NCBI GenBank assembly: GCA_016713825.1
Contig: JADJOJ010000007.1
Location: forward strand, 558,001 to 622,000
Direction of reading: 5' to 3'
Length of the DNA stretch: 64,000 nucleotides
Origin: Candidatus Leptofilum gracile
GTDB taxonomy: Bacteria > Chloroflexota > Anaerolineae > Promineifilales > Promineifilaceae
Below, piece by piece: positions 25,396 through 35,869 of this stretch. Every line of letters starts with the position of its first letter. Positions within the stretch are counted from its first letter, which is position 1. Below the pieces are notes generated by a model. The model was not told the DNA's origin. It made no database searches and saw nothing but the letters and a program-made list of their open reading frames with translations. Both the position numbers and the translations under genes were made by a program.

Positions 25396-26157
25396 CTAGA
25401 TTTCCAACGTCGCCAACAGCCCCACATGGTCCGATGGATACAGCGTGTCATCGTCCGGGGCAGGTTCGTCGCAAAAGATTTGGGCCTGGGCCACCTGGCG
25501 GATGCCGCTGGAAACAAAAATATAGTCCAAACAACCGCACCAATCGCCCAGGGGCAGCAGCGCGGTGGGAAAGGTGGCCAGCGGCTCTGCGCCATGCCGC
25601 AGCTGGTATGCGGAGCGAAAGCGCTGCTTCATAATTTGGATGGCGGGGCCAGTGGGCGTTTCGTTGAAGTCGCCGGCCACCACCTGAGCGGGGATGGGGC
25701 GACTGTCGGCCAGCCAGCCGGTGAGCATGAGCGCTTGCTCTTGCCGGGCCTGTTTGTCTTCGGCGATGTGGTGGAGGTGGGTGGCCACAAAATCGAGCGG
25801 CTGGCGGTTGCTCAGCTCAACGTTCACCCGCAGGGCAACGCGCCCGCCATAGCCCAAATTTAGGCTGTCTGAGTACAAAATGGGCAGGTTGGTGAGCACG
25901 CCGATACCTTCCAGGTAGCCGTAGATGGGGTGCTGCTTGCGGATTTGGATGAGGCGATACGGCCGTTTCCCGTCCGGCAGCCGCGCATTAATCTGGTTGC
26001 GAATCCAGCGCCCTTGCCCAATCGGGAAGCTAATCTCTTGCAGGCTGATGAGGCTGGGCGTGACGTCTAGCAGCTGGGCAACCAGCAAATGGCGGCGCTC
26101 GCGCCAGCGGTCGGCGCGGTTGCGCAGGTTAATGGTAGCGACGGTTATTTGGGGCAT
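25396..26157 (-). CDS. Endonuclease/exonuclease/phosphatase-family protein
   Basis: 253-residue EEP-fold hydrolase. Motifs in order: ITVATINLRNR, ISLQEIS (metal Glu), FVATHLHHI (catalytic His region), VAGDFNETPTGP (Asp/Asn pair), LDYIFVSSG and the final PSDHVGLLATL (Asp-His). The fold is shared by DNA nucleases, sphingomyelinases and inositol phosphatases, so the substrate is open. No signal peptide is seen, so the protein should be cytoplasmic. No clear ribosome site precedes ATG 26157. Hairpin repeats flank it on both sides. Confidence 0.87.
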   Translation of the reverse strand: MPQITVATINLRNRADRWRERRHLLVAQLLDVTPSLISLQEISFPIGQGRWIRNQINARLPDGKRPYRLIQIRKQHPIYGYLEGIGVLTNLPILYSDSLNLGYGGRVALRVNVELSNRQPLDFVATHLHHIAEDKQARQEQALMLTGWLADSRPIPAQVVAGDFNETPTGPAIQIMKQRFRSAYQLRHGAEPLATFPTALLPLGDWCGCLDYIFVSSGIRQVAQAQIFCDEPAPDDDTLYPSDHVGLLATLEI

Positions 26158-26166
26158 GGGATTTTC

Positions 26167-26224
26167 ATGCGTGAGGCGTGAGGCGTGAAGGGAAATTCAC
26201 GTATCACGTTTCACGCCTCACTCA
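26167..26224. repeat. Intergenic hairpin repeat, word GTGAGGC
   Basis: GCGTGAGGCGTGAGGCGTGA on the left pairs with TCACGTTTCACGCCTCACTC on the right. It is built on the same plan as the other gap families but with its own word, and overlaps the stop codon of the glycosidase gene. Confidence 0.75.
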
Positions 26225-27736
26225 CTCCAGATCAATTTCGGTAGTACCGCTGGGAACGGCCGTTTGCATCGATTGATGGGCATCGCGCAGGGTCAGGGTA
26301 AAGGGCACGTCGGTGGTGAGCGTTAGTTTTTGGGCATCGGCCACCAGGGTCAGCGTGCCATCTGGGCCAAGTGGATAATTGGCTATGCCGTACGGCCGTT
26401 CACAATCCAGCCGCCGGTCCCAAAAAACGCGCCGCTGCGGCCAATCCACGCTCAACCCAATCACATCCTCCAACAAGATGGCGATGGGGCTCAACCCGGC
26501 CATGCCAATTGGGCTTTCGGCGGCGGGATCACCGGGAGCGGCCGTTTCCGGGGCGTAATTTTCCCAAAAAGCGCCGGTCTGGGCATACACCTGGGCCACG
26601 TTGGTAAGGTGGTTCACGGCAATCTCGTGGGCCAGGCCATGCTGCCCAATCTGGCGCAGGCCACGCAGCACCATAAAGTTGGTGGCTGGCCAGACGCTGC
26701 CGCGCCAATAGTTGCCCGTCTCAAAATTATACCCTTCGCTGTCGGCCGACTGACTGGGCACGCGATGGGCCAGCTTAAACGCCCAATTTTCGCGCAGAGC
26801 CTGCACAAACAACTCCAGCCGCTTTTCGGGAATGAGGCCTGTATCTAGCAAGCCCCAATAGGCGGCAATGCTTTTAACCTGGCTAAAACGGCCGTCTGCG
26901 TCCACATCCTGGTAAAAGTGGGCCGCTTCGTTCCAATGATATTTGTTAATTAGCTCATTGAGATGCGCATGTTCGGCTTCTAGCTCATTGGCTAGAGCCG
27001 CTTCCTTGAGCAGGGTGGCCATCTGGGCCAAAACCAGGCTGCTGAGCGCCGCCTGCATTGCGGCATCTACCCAGCTCCAATGGCGATGGTGCAGGCTGCT
27101 GTTGGGCACGCGGGGCTGGTTGCTAAGGCCGCTGCTGTGGCCGGTGGCCCAATACAGCCCATTGGGCCAACTGCGGTTTGCCTGGCACCACCGATGGTAG
27201 GCAACCAGGGGAGGGAATATTTTGGCTAAACGGCCGTCATCCCCCGTAAAACGATACTGCCGCCACTCGGCCCAGGCCAAAATGTTGGGGCCAGTACCAT
27301 TGGGATCAAACGGGTAGAAGAAATCCTGGCCGCTGGCCAAATCAATTTGGCGGCAGATGAAGCCATCGTCGTGCTGTTTGGCGTAGAGGTTGTCCAGATT
27401 GCCCACAAAATCGAAGGCGCGACGGCCGTATAGCCCAAACTGGCTCATGAAGGCGCTGTCCCACATAAACAGATACCCATCTGTGACCGCCTGAAGGTGA
27501 TTGGCCACAAAGCCAGAGTCTGGCTGGGGCTGGCGCAAATTTTGCCAGGCCAGTTCCCAGGCGCGCCAGTACAGCGCTACCCAATCTTCATGGTCGGGCA
27601 AGATGGGTTGGGGCAGGTGAACCTTGGCTTCAGCAAAGGCAGGCCACACCTGCGGCGCATACGTCTGCTGGCGAAATGAATTTTGAGCAACGATGGGGTC
27701 AGACGGCCGTTCAAACTTCGGGTGCGGCTGCGGCAT
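26222..27736 (-). CDS. MGH1-like (alpha/alpha)6 glycoside hydrolase
   Basis: 504 residues with the pattern of the GH63/GH37-related mannosylglycerate-hydrolase-like family. Characteristic stretches are LFMWDSAFMSQFG, DDGFICRQID, NGLYWATGHSSGLSN, WSWVDAAMQAAL, and YNFETGNYWRGSVWPATNFM. The Asp in WDSAF and a Glu in the GFWENYAPE-like region (AFWENYAPET) are likely catalytic. Substrates in this group include glucosylglycerate, mannosylglycerate and trehalose-like sugars; which applies here is unknown. No signal peptide, so intracellular. AGGAG lies 9 nt before ATG 27736. The lipoprotein gene lies just upstream on the same strand with a 12-bp gap, which suggests co-transcription. Confidence 0.85.
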   Translation of the reverse strand: MPQPHPKFERPSDPIVAQNSFRQQTYAPQVWPAFAEAKVHLPQPILPDHEDWVALYWRAWELAWQNLRQPQPDSGFVANHLQAVTDGYLFMWDSAFMSQFGLYGRRAFDFVGNLDNLYAKQHDDGFICRQIDLASGQDFFYPFDPNGTGPNILAWAEWRQYRFTGDDGRLAKIFPPLVAYHRWCQANRSWPNGLYWATGHSSGLSNQPRVPNSSLHHRHWSWVDAAMQAALSSLVLAQMATLLKEAALANELEAEHAHLNELINKYHWNEAAHFYQDVDADGRFSQVKSIAAYWGLLDTGLIPEKRLELFVQALRENWAFKLAHRVPSQSADSEGYNFETGNYWRGSVWPATNFMVLRGLRQIGQHGLAHEIAVNHLTNVAQVYAQTGAFWENYAPETAAPGDPAAESPIGMAGLSPIAILLEDVIGLSVDWPQRRVFWDRRLDCERPYGIANYPLGPDGTLTLVADAQKLTLTTDVPFTLTLRDAHQSMQTAVPSGTTEIDLE

Positions 27737-27748
27737 TGTTGTGTACTC

Positions 27749-28465
27749 CTAACGATTCACCAGCAATTCGGCCGTGCCGCCCAGCTGCAAACTGTTCTCG
27801 CCAAAATTAACCACCCGCAGCGTGTAGCGGATGGCCACATTCTCTTGTAAAGAGCCAATCCAGGTGATGGAATCACCCAAAGCAAACAGCGGGTGGCCGG
27901 TCAGCCCCGTCAGCCGTGCCGAATCGACCCCGCCCTGCGAAGAAACCCCATCATACACCAGCGTGGTGCCGGGAATGGTCCAGCCAACCGGCACATTATG
28001 GGCCAGCACAATGTTGTTGTAACGAATGGCATTGGGCCATTCTGGCATAGCGGGCAGCGGCGTAGCCACCGGATTAAGGATGGTAACTTCCACCGGGCCA
28101 GCCACCGGCAGCGGCCCCAAAAAGTCGGGGGCCAGGCGCAGGTTGTACTCGGCAAACACACTGGGGGCCACCACACCGCTCCAAATGAACGAATCCCCTA
28201 CCCGCTTTTGGGCAGGCTCCCCGTCAATCTTCACATCATGCAGATCGGCCGTCTTGCCCACGTATTGCAGTTGAGAACCCGGCACCATATCACCCGGCTC
28301 CAGGCTGATGGTGTAGGCAGGAATCAGAAAGGTCACGGAATCGCCCGATGGCGTGGGCGTGACCTCTGGTTCGTCAGCGCCACCCGTGCCCGGAATGGTG
28401 CAGGCCAGCGCTGTAAAACAGAAAACGAGCAAAAAACCAGCGAGACTTTTTAATGAATGCCTCAT
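27749..28465 (-). CDS. Lipoprotein with two internal repeats
   Basis: 238-residue probable lipoprotein; the signal ends FCFTALAC. Two related beta-rich units follow: about residues 50-125 (LEPGDMVPGSQLQYVGKTA, VGDSFIWSGVVAPSVFAEYN) and about 150-235 (VPVGWTIPGTTLVYDGVSSQ, LGDSITWIGSLQENVAIRYT). The shared pattern PG..L.Y.G......GDS..W.G suggests an internal duplication. The function is not recognised. Its gene is 12 bp before the glycosidase gene, so it could be a surface partner of carbohydrate metabolism; this is only context. RBS GAGGAA precedes ATG 28465. Confidence 0.75.
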   Translation of the reverse strand: MRHSLKSLAGFLLVFCFTALACTIPGTGGADEPEVTPTPSGDSVTFLIPAYTISLEPGDMVPGSQLQYVGKTADLHDVKIDGEPAQKRVGDSFIWSGVVAPSVFAEYNLRLAPDFLGPLPVAGPVEVTILNPVATPLPAMPEWPNAIRYNNIVLAHNVPVGWTIPGTTLVYDGVSSQGGVDSARLTGLTGHPLFALGDSITWIGSLQENVAIRYTLRVVNFGENSLQLGGTAELLVNR

Positions 28466-28488
28466 TGTTCCTCTTTACTTACAAGGGT

Positions 28489-28545
28489 AGTAAAAAGTGA
28501 AAAGTAAAAAGTGGCGCTTACCTTTTTTTACTTTTCACTATCCAC
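28489..28545. repeat. Intergenic hairpin repeat, word AAAAGTGA
   Basis: GTAAAAAGTGAAAAGTAAAA on the left pairs with TTTTTTTACTTTTCACT on the right. Family partner of 23965-24035. It directly follows the stop of the DsbA-cyclophilin gene and may terminate it. Confidence 0.75.
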
Positions 28546-29865
28546 TTAAGATCCTTTTTCAATTGTGATCGTTTCGATACGATCGCCATCGGGGGTATTG
28601 GGCACTTGTGGATCACGCGGCGTAATATCTTCCACGATCTCCATTCCTTCAACCACCCGGCCAAAAATGGCGTGTAAGCCATCCAAATGCGTTGCCGCAC
28701 CGGTAGTGATGAAAAACTGGCTGCCACCGGTGTTTGGCCCGGAATTTGCCATAGAAACCACGCCTGGGGCGTCATGAGACAGATCAGGGTCAAACTCATC
28801 GTTGATGGCGTAGCCGGGGCCGCCAATGCCAAACCCGGTGGGATCGCCCGTTTGGGCCATGAAGCCGGGAATAACGCGATGGAAGGTCACGCCATCGTAC
28901 CAACCTTCTTCGGCCAGGAACACAAAGTTGTTCACGGTCTCTGGGGCGGATTGGGGCAGCAGCTCAATCACAATTTCGTCGCCAGATTCCATGGTGATGG
29001 TGGCAGTGTAGCTGGCATCCACGTCGATGGTCATGGGGGGCGGGGCGTCGTACTGCTTTTCTTCCAGGATGGCTTCAGCCTCAGCAATGGCAATGCGCTG
29101 CTGGGCATAATTGTCCCAGACGGTGTAGTCGAACGGCACGTTAGGCACCAGCACGCCATCTACAATGACGCTGGGGGTGCCACCCAGGCCAATGGCAACG
29201 GATTCGGCTTCCAGGGCGCTTACGTATTCGGCGTAGGTGTTGTTGTCTAAGGCTTCACCCACGGCTGCGCCATCTAGCCCCAGCTCGTTGGCGAGGTTCA
29301 CAAAATAGTCGTGGGCGGCGGCTGTGTCTAGCGCGGCCCAATCGCTCTGTTGTTCAAACAGGGCATCGTGGTATTCCCAGAATGCGCCTTGGGCACCGGC
29401 CGCTTCGGCGGCTTCGGCTGATTTTTGGGCATTGGCGTGAATGCGGTTAAGCGGGAAATGACGATAGACAATCTGTACTTGATCGGGGTAGGCGTCTACC
29501 AGACGCGCCAGCACGGCCGAAAAGGCCGCGCAGCCCGGTCATTGAAAGTCGCCATATTCGATGATGACGATGAGCGGGTCGGACGCACCTTCGCGCCAAT
29601 CTTGGTCGCGCACAACGGCCGCTTCTGGAATGCTGCTGGCAGGCTGGAATGCGCCCAGGTTGGCGGCGTCCGGGGGAGCGGCGGCCGGGGGAGCGGCTTC
29701 GCCGGTTTCAGTTTCTCCATTGGCTTCATCGGTGTTGTTGGTGTCGTTGGTGGGGGAAACGGCCGTATTTGCATTCACGTTCGTTTCCGGAGGCACCAAC
29801 TCGGGAGTTGAGGGCCCACAGGCAAAAAGCATCGCCAGCGGCAACAACCAAAACAATTTTTTCAT
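28546..29865 (-). CDS. DsbA-like/cyclophilin fusion lipoprotein; candidate selenoprotein (in-frame TGA)
   Basis: One 439-residue frame from ATG 29865 to 28546 is broken only by TGA at 29541-29539 (residue 109). Around it reads EYGDFQ-TGA-PGCAAFSAVL, so TGA replaces the first Cys of the thioredoxin-fold site CPGC, giving UPGC if read as selenocysteine. Both sides are in the same frame. Layout: lipoprotein signal (LLPLAMLFAC), Thr/Glu/Ala linker to about 90, DsbA-like domain 95-250 (RHFPLNRIHANAQ, cis-Pro loop GGTPSVIVDG near 230), cyclophilin 285-439 (FHRVIPGFMAQTGDP, SMANSGPNTGGSQFFIT). It would act outside the membrane on disulfides and prolyl bonds of exported proteins. AGAGGAG precedes the ATG. 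Alternatives are a nonsense mutation or a base-call error; no sel genes are in the window. Confidence 0.8.
29511..29541 (-). promoter_or_regulatory. Possible SECIS-like hairpin after the in-frame TGA
   Basis: Seven nucleotides after the TGA, GCGCGGCC pairs with GGCCGUGC (one G-U pair) around the loop UUUUC. The loop begins about 16 nt from the UGA, within the range known for bacterial SECIS elements. However, it lacks the G usually found at the start of the apical loop, so support is partial. Part of the stem is an iterated-octamer core, which could also produce a hairpin by chance. Confidence 0.35.
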
Positions 29866-29884
29866 AAATTCTCCTCTGAAAATA

Positions 29885-29940
29885 AACCTCCGGGAGGCTT
29901 CAAAAATGGCCTCTGTTACGCACTGAACCTCCCGGAGGTT
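29885..29940. repeat. Inverted repeat AACCTCCGGGAGG
   Basis: AACCTCCGGGAGG (29885-29897) and CCTCCCGGAGGTT (29928-29940) are exact inverted repeats 30 nt apart, and each arm is nearly palindromic by itself. It lies in the 5' leader of the DsbA-cyclophilin gene. Confidence 0.75.
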
Positions 29941-29943
29941 GGG

Positions 29944-30116
29944 TTTTCATTCATGGTGGTCAACGACAGTTGGTGTCGTCTCCTCTGAAAATAGGCCGCG
30001 GATTGCGCGGATTTACGCAGATTAAATCTGGGTGCAATCTGCGCAAATCTGCTTGTGCATGCATGCACCAATCTGCTGATTTTCATTCATGGTGGTCGGC
30101 GACAGCCGGTGTCGTC
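29944..30116. repeat. 37-bp direct repeat pair with compensatory changes
   Basis: Copies at 29944-29980 and 30080-30116 both begin TTTTCATTCATGGTGGTC and end GGTGTCGTC. They differ at four positions: CAACGACAGTTG in one and CGGCGACAGCCG in the other. The changes keep the 4-bp stem around GACA paired, which suggests a selected RNA or DNA hairpin. Confidence 0.75.
29994..30075. repeat. Intergenic repeat, word GCGCGGATTTACGCAGATT
   Basis: The left side GCGCGGATTTACGCAGATTA pairs with AATCTGCGCAAATCTGC on the right, with a GTGCATGCATGCAC palindrome after it. It has the same plan as the other gap families. Confidence 0.7.
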
Positions 30117-30346
30117 ACCTTCCACATAGTTGGGTCCGGTCATCTTTTTATTTTATGGGCCGTATCTTAACAAATTGTCGGCCAGAAACGAACTTTACCC
30201 ACAATTGTGTGGCGCATCTGAGTATCTGTTAAACAATTCGTAAATTTTACGGGGCGCAAATGACCTGGGTACCATATCATTTTTCCGAATAATAGCGCAT
30301 TTTGTTACAATCTCGTAGCAAAAACAAGCATACGAAGGAGTGTATT

Positions 30347-30940
30347 GTGAAACGAATAGTTTTGTTTTTTCTGTTGATGAGCTTGCTGTGGGGTACGGCC
30401 GTTTCGTGTGGTGCTGTTACGGAAGAGGAAGCGCCACCAACCTCAGCCCCAGCTGAAAATGACGAAGGGGGCGCACTCAACGCCGCCCCAGCAAACAGCG
30501 GCAGCGAAGAAGAAGCTGCCCCGGAAACAGATGCCGATCTCTTCCCCAGGGCTACCCTTACCCCTGCGCCCCCAGTAGAAGCAGCTGCCCCAGAAGGGGC
30601 CGAGGGATACCCGGCGGCCCCTTTACCCACGCCGCTGCCAGAAGGGTACAGTCTACCCCCAACGATCCCGCCTTTAAATCCATACCCAGAAGCCAGCGGT
30701 ACGCTGGTGTGGGTTATAAAGCCAGTGGGCGAACAATGTGCAGAAACACCCACCACGCCGGATTTACAAACGGCCGTTGCCGATATGATCGCCTTTGGGA
30801 TTCCAGTTGAAGCGTCTGAAATGACGGAGCTGTCCGTGTGTACTGCCTGCGGCTGCCCCACCAGCGCCCACTTCCGCCTGCAAATTGATTCTGGCTACCT
30901 GGCCAATGCCGCCGTGCTGGGCTGGATGGCCGAAGAGTAA
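30347..30940 (+). CDS. Small lipoprotein with Cys-containing C-terminal domain
   Basis: 198-residue probable lipoprotein of unknown function. GTG 30347 follows GAAGGAG; the signal ends LLWGTAVSC. A long low-complexity Ala/Pro/Glu region (about 25-110) precedes a compact domain of about 80 residues starting TLVWVIKPVGEQCAET and containing four Cys (two in SVCTACGCPTSAHF). The Cys cluster could bind metal or form disulfides outside the membrane. I recognise no family. It is divergent from the DsbA-cyclophilin gene, a possible oxidising partner, but nothing further ties them together. Its stop codon lies inside a GTAATT hairpin repeat. Confidence 0.75.
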   Translation: MKRIVLFFLLMSLLWGTAVSCGAVTEEEAPPTSAPAENDEGGALNAAPANSGSEEEAAPETDADLFPRATLTPAPPVEAAAPEGAEGYPAAPLPTPLPEGYSLPPTIPPLNPYPEASGTLVWVIKPVGEQCAETPTTPDLQTAVADMIAFGIPVEASEMTELSVCTACGCPTSAHFRLQIDSGYLANAAVLGWMAEE

Positions 30941-31010
30941 TTGAGTAATTAGGTAAGTGGGCAATTGGCACAACTTCTTATTCTTAGTTGCCCAATTGCC
31001 CACTTACCGC
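30938..31010. repeat. Intergenic hairpin repeat, word GTAATT
   Basis: TAATTGAGTAATTAGGTAAG and GTGGGCAATTGG pair with CCAATTGCCCAC and TTACCGCCTACC. It starts at the stop codon of the plus-strand lipoprotein and ends 4 nt before the stop of the convergent protease gene, so it likely terminates both. Confidence 0.8.
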
Positions 31011-31014
31011 CTAC

Positions 31015-31662
31015 CTAGGGCAAAAATCCCTGAATGAAAAGGTTGTTCAACCAGTGGGGAACCAACGGTGCCCATAAAGAGCCTGTCACTTTAAACAAAA
31101 GCGCAAACACCAGACCGTAAACAACAATATTCCCAAACGATTGGGCTAGCATAGCCGCCGACATGCCGTCCAGAAGAATCCAGGTGGGCAAATGCAGCAG
31201 GCCAAACATAAACGAACTGCCCAGCAAGGCGTAAAGCAAGCCATGTTGACGGTTAATTTCGCCAAAAAGCACGGCCCGGAACCAGACTTCTTCGGCAAAT
31301 GGGGAACCGATTATCCAGTTAAACCAGGTGTCGAACGCCAGGGGTACCTGCCACGCCATTTCAAGTTGACGAAATTGGGTAAAATAAGAAAAAGACAAAA
31401 AGAGAGCCGAGACAATCAGCCCCACCCAAACACCTCGTTGCCAATTCTGCCGCAAGTACCAAGCTTCTAGCCAGGAAACGCCTGATTTCCGTAAAAAAAA
31501 GTAGGCGGGAAGCAGCAAAATGCCAATCCTGACGGTACCGCGCAAATATGGATTGGCAAATGGCTCCGGGGACCATGCCATCAGCAAAACCCAAACCAGC
31601 CAAGCCATGACGATAACCAGCGATTGCCCCAACAGCTGCATGGTGGTTGTTGGTTTACTCAT
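31015..31662 (-). CDS. CPBP-family intramembrane protease (CAAX protease-like)
   Basis: 215-residue polytopic membrane protein. The catalytic motifs of the Abi/CPBP family are present: FAEEVWFRAVLFG (EExxxR), FGLLHLPTW (FxxxH) and LVPHWLNNLF (HxxxN-type). Family members are glutamic intramembrane proteases with roles in prenyl-protein processing or bacteriocin immunity; the substrate here is unknown. I chose ATG 31662 because it overlaps the previous gene's TGA (ATGA), a usual coupling arrangement; an upstream in-frame extension lies inside that gene. Six or so membrane segments are visible. Confidence 0.88.
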   Translation of the reverse strand: MSKPTTTMQLLGQSLVIVMAWLVWVLLMAWSPEPFANPYLRGTVRIGILLLPAYFFLRKSGVSWLEAWYLRQNWQRGVWVGLIVSALFLSFSYFTQFRQLEMAWQVPLAFDTWFNWIIGSPFAEEVWFRAVLFGEINRQHGLLYALLGSSFMFGLLHLPTWILLDGMSAAMLAQSFGNIVVYGLVFALLFKVTGSLWAPLVPHWLNNLFIQGFLP

Positions 31663-32498
31663 GCCAACCACGCATCGTAGCAAGCTTTGGCCAAACGGCC
31701 GATTATCAGCACCCCTGGCGCATCCGGCTGCCACCGCTCTGGCTCTGGATTCCCCTCGTTCATCACGGTGAGGGCAAAGCCCCGATTTTCTACTGGCTGG
31801 CCACGGTAGATAACGGCCGTTTGCGCCCGCATCCCCGCCAAGGAGCCAGTTTTACCCGCCAGCCGCAGCATTTCCCCATCTGGCACGTCGCTGCCGTACG
31901 GTTCAAAGGGCAAATAGCGCCCCACCCGGTCGGCGCCTACCTTATTCATCATGCGCATCATTTCGGTGCAGGCGGCGGGCGTAAGGATGGTTTGTTGGAA
32001 AACGGCCGTTATCATCCGCGTGAGCGCCGCCGGGGTGCTGGTGCCCAACAGCTTTTGATCTGTTTTCAGCAAATTAAAGTTGATTTTGCGGTGCAGCCGC
32101 ACCTCCGGGTACCCGGTATCGTCCAGCCAGGCATTCACCTTGTCCATGCCCACATGGTCAATCAGCACGTTGGTGGCCAGGTTGTCGCTAATGTTCATCA
32201 TTAAAAAGGCGTAGTCGCGGATGGGCATGGTGAGGCCGGGCGACAAAAATTGCAGCAGCCCGCTGCCCGCCACGTGGTCGGCCCGGCGCAGCATCAGCGG
32301 ATCGTCCAGGCTGTACTGGCCGTCTTCCACCTGCTGCATCAGGGTGAGCAGCACGGCCAGCTTAATCGTGCTGGCGGTAGGGAAAATCTCGTCGGCCAGG
32401 TAGCCCACGGTCTCATTGGTTTGCAAATTGGTGGCGGCGAGGCCGATACGGCCGTTAAATCCCGCACAAATCTCTTGAATCTGATCATTCAAACTCAT
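31659..32498 (-). CDS. Class A beta-lactamase-fold serine hydrolase without signal peptide
   Basis: 279 residues of the beta-lactamase2/class A fold. Active-site motifs: TASTIKLAVL (SxxK), NISDNLATN (SDN) and RLAGKTGSLAG (KTG). Class A enzymes are normally exported, but the N-terminus (MSLNDQIQEICAGFNGRIG) has no signal, so the protein should stay in the cytoplasm unless a start is missed. That argues for a peptidase or esterase role rather than drug resistance. It overlaps the CPBP protease gene by ATGA, so the two are probably made together. GGAGAA precedes ATG 32498. Confidence 0.85.
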   Translation of the reverse strand: MSLNDQIQEICAGFNGRIGLAATNLQTNETVGYLADEIFPTASTIKLAVLLTLMQQVEDGQYSLDDPLMLRRADHVAGSGLLQFLSPGLTMPIRDYAFLMMNISDNLATNVLIDHVGMDKVNAWLDDTGYPEVRLHRKINFNLLKTDQKLLGTSTPAALTRMITAVFQQTILTPAACTEMMRMMNKVGADRVGRYLPFEPYGSDVPDGEMLRLAGKTGSLAGMRAQTAVIYRGQPVENRGFALTVMNEGNPEPERWQPDAPGVLIIGRLAKACYDAWLA

Positions 32499-32513
32499 TT
32501 TTCATTCTCCCAA

Positions 32514-32557
32514 CAAAAAAGCACAGGAAACGGCCGTTGCCAACCATCCCCTGTGCT
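32514..32557 (-). terminator. Aconitase terminator
   Basis: On the minus strand AGCACAGG pairs with CCTGTGCT around a loop containing an octamer copy, followed by six T residues. It lies after the aconitase gene and a separate repeat hairpin. Confidence 0.75.
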
Positions 32558-32566
32558 AAAAAGAAA

Positions 32567-32616
32567 GCCACAGAGCACACAGAGAAATTAGACAAAACCT
32601 CTGTGCCCTCTGTGGC
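32567..32616. repeat. Intergenic hairpin repeat, word CACAGAG
   Basis: GCCACAGAGCACACAGAG pairs with CTCTGTGCCCTCTGTGGC around a short A-rich loop. Related fragments occur at 15961-15976 and 63081-63130. Confidence 0.8.
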
Positions 32617-32622
32617 AAAAAA

Positions 32623-35319
<2,697 letters not shown>

Positions 35320-35407
35320 GTTTTTACCTCTCGTCTAATCCGGTTTGTAACTGGGGGTATTATAGCGGAAAAGGTGGGTGGGGAAACGGCCGTTTGCCGA
35401 ACCGGGT

Positions 35408-35470
35408 AGTGCCAGGCACAGGGCGATACATCTTACATTGCCAAGTAGGTTCCGCCCTGTGCCTGGCACT
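35408..35470. repeat. 18-bp perfect inverted repeat
   Basis: AGTGCCAGGCACAGGGCG (35408-35425) and CGCCCTGTGCCTGGCACT (35453-35470) are exact inverted repeats with a 27-nt loop. TGCCAGGCA is itself palindromic. It lies between divergent aconitase and Lrp-type genes, flanked by two octamer copies, and could be an operator or a dispersed repeat. Confidence 0.75.
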
Positions 35471-35548
35471 TGCTAAAACTTGCTTGCTAAACGGCCGTCT
35501 TGCAGATAAGGTTAGGCGGCTGTTTACTTCCCACAAAAGGAGTCGATC

Positions 35549-35827
35549 ATGGTCAGTACCGTTGTTTTGTTGAATGTGCAGCCTGGAAAAATCAACGAGG
35601 TAGGCAGCCGTCTGGCTGAAATGAAGGGGATTAGCGAAGTGTTTAGCGTAGGCGGCCGTTTTGATCTGGTAGCCATTATTCGCGTGCCGGACAATGACAC
35701 AATGGCCGAGCTAGTGACGGAAAAGATGCTCACCGTCCCCGGCATCACCAACTCCGAGACGCTCATCGCCTTCCGCGTCTTCTCCCAACACGACCTGGAG
35801 AGCATGTTCTCCATCGGGATTGAGTAG
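35549..35827 (+). CDS. Stand-alone Lrp/AsnC ligand-binding (RAM) domain protein
   Basis: 92 residues corresponding to only the C-terminal effector domain of Lrp/AsnC regulators, without the helix-turn-helix. The fold is visible in STVVLLNVQPGKINEVGSRL, ISEVFSVGGRFDLVAIIRVP and MLTVPGITNSETLIAFRVF. Such proteins form ring-like oligomers that bind amino acids and may modulate partner regulators. AAAGGAG precedes ATG 35549. A strong 13-bp hairpin terminates it 4 nt after the stop. It is divergent from aconitase, across an 18-bp inverted repeat. Confidence 0.9.
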   Translation: MVSTVVLLNVQPGKINEVGSRLAEMKGISEVFSVGGRFDLVAIIRVPDNDTMAELVTEKMLTVPGITNSETLIAFRVFSQHDLESMFSIGIE

Positions 35828-35831
35828 GAAA

Positions 35832-35861
35832 TTTCAGGCAGACAGGGGTGTCTGCCTGAAA
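35832..35861. terminator. Bidirectional terminator hairpin
   Basis: TTTCAGGCAGACA and TGTCTGCCTGAAA form a perfect 13-bp stem around GGGG, between the convergent RAM-domain gene and the surface-lipoprotein gene. Confidence 0.85.
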
Positions 35862-35869
35862 CAAGTTGA

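Larger units (their letters stand above)
29866..30346. other. Divergent leader region with duplicated modules, 481 bp
   Basis: The gap between the DsbA-cyclophilin gene (minus) and a lipoprotein gene (plus) holds three hairpins and two kinds of direct repeat. CTCCTCTGAAAATA, whose complement carries an AGAGGAG ribosome site, occurs identically at 29871-29884 and 29980-29993. A 37-bp element occurs at 29944-29980 and 30080-30116. No ORF of note lies between them; short frames starting ATGAATGAAAA on minus run only 12-20 codons. The AT-rich right part (30117-30330) may hold the promoter for the plus-strand gene. Confidence 0.6.

Noticed and set aside
28546..29514. Separate shorter gene starting at 29514 (GTG) for the cyclophilin half
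   Set aside because: The upstream frame is continuous, carries the signal peptide and half of the DsbA domain, and differs only by one TGA at the active site, so one gene is the better model.
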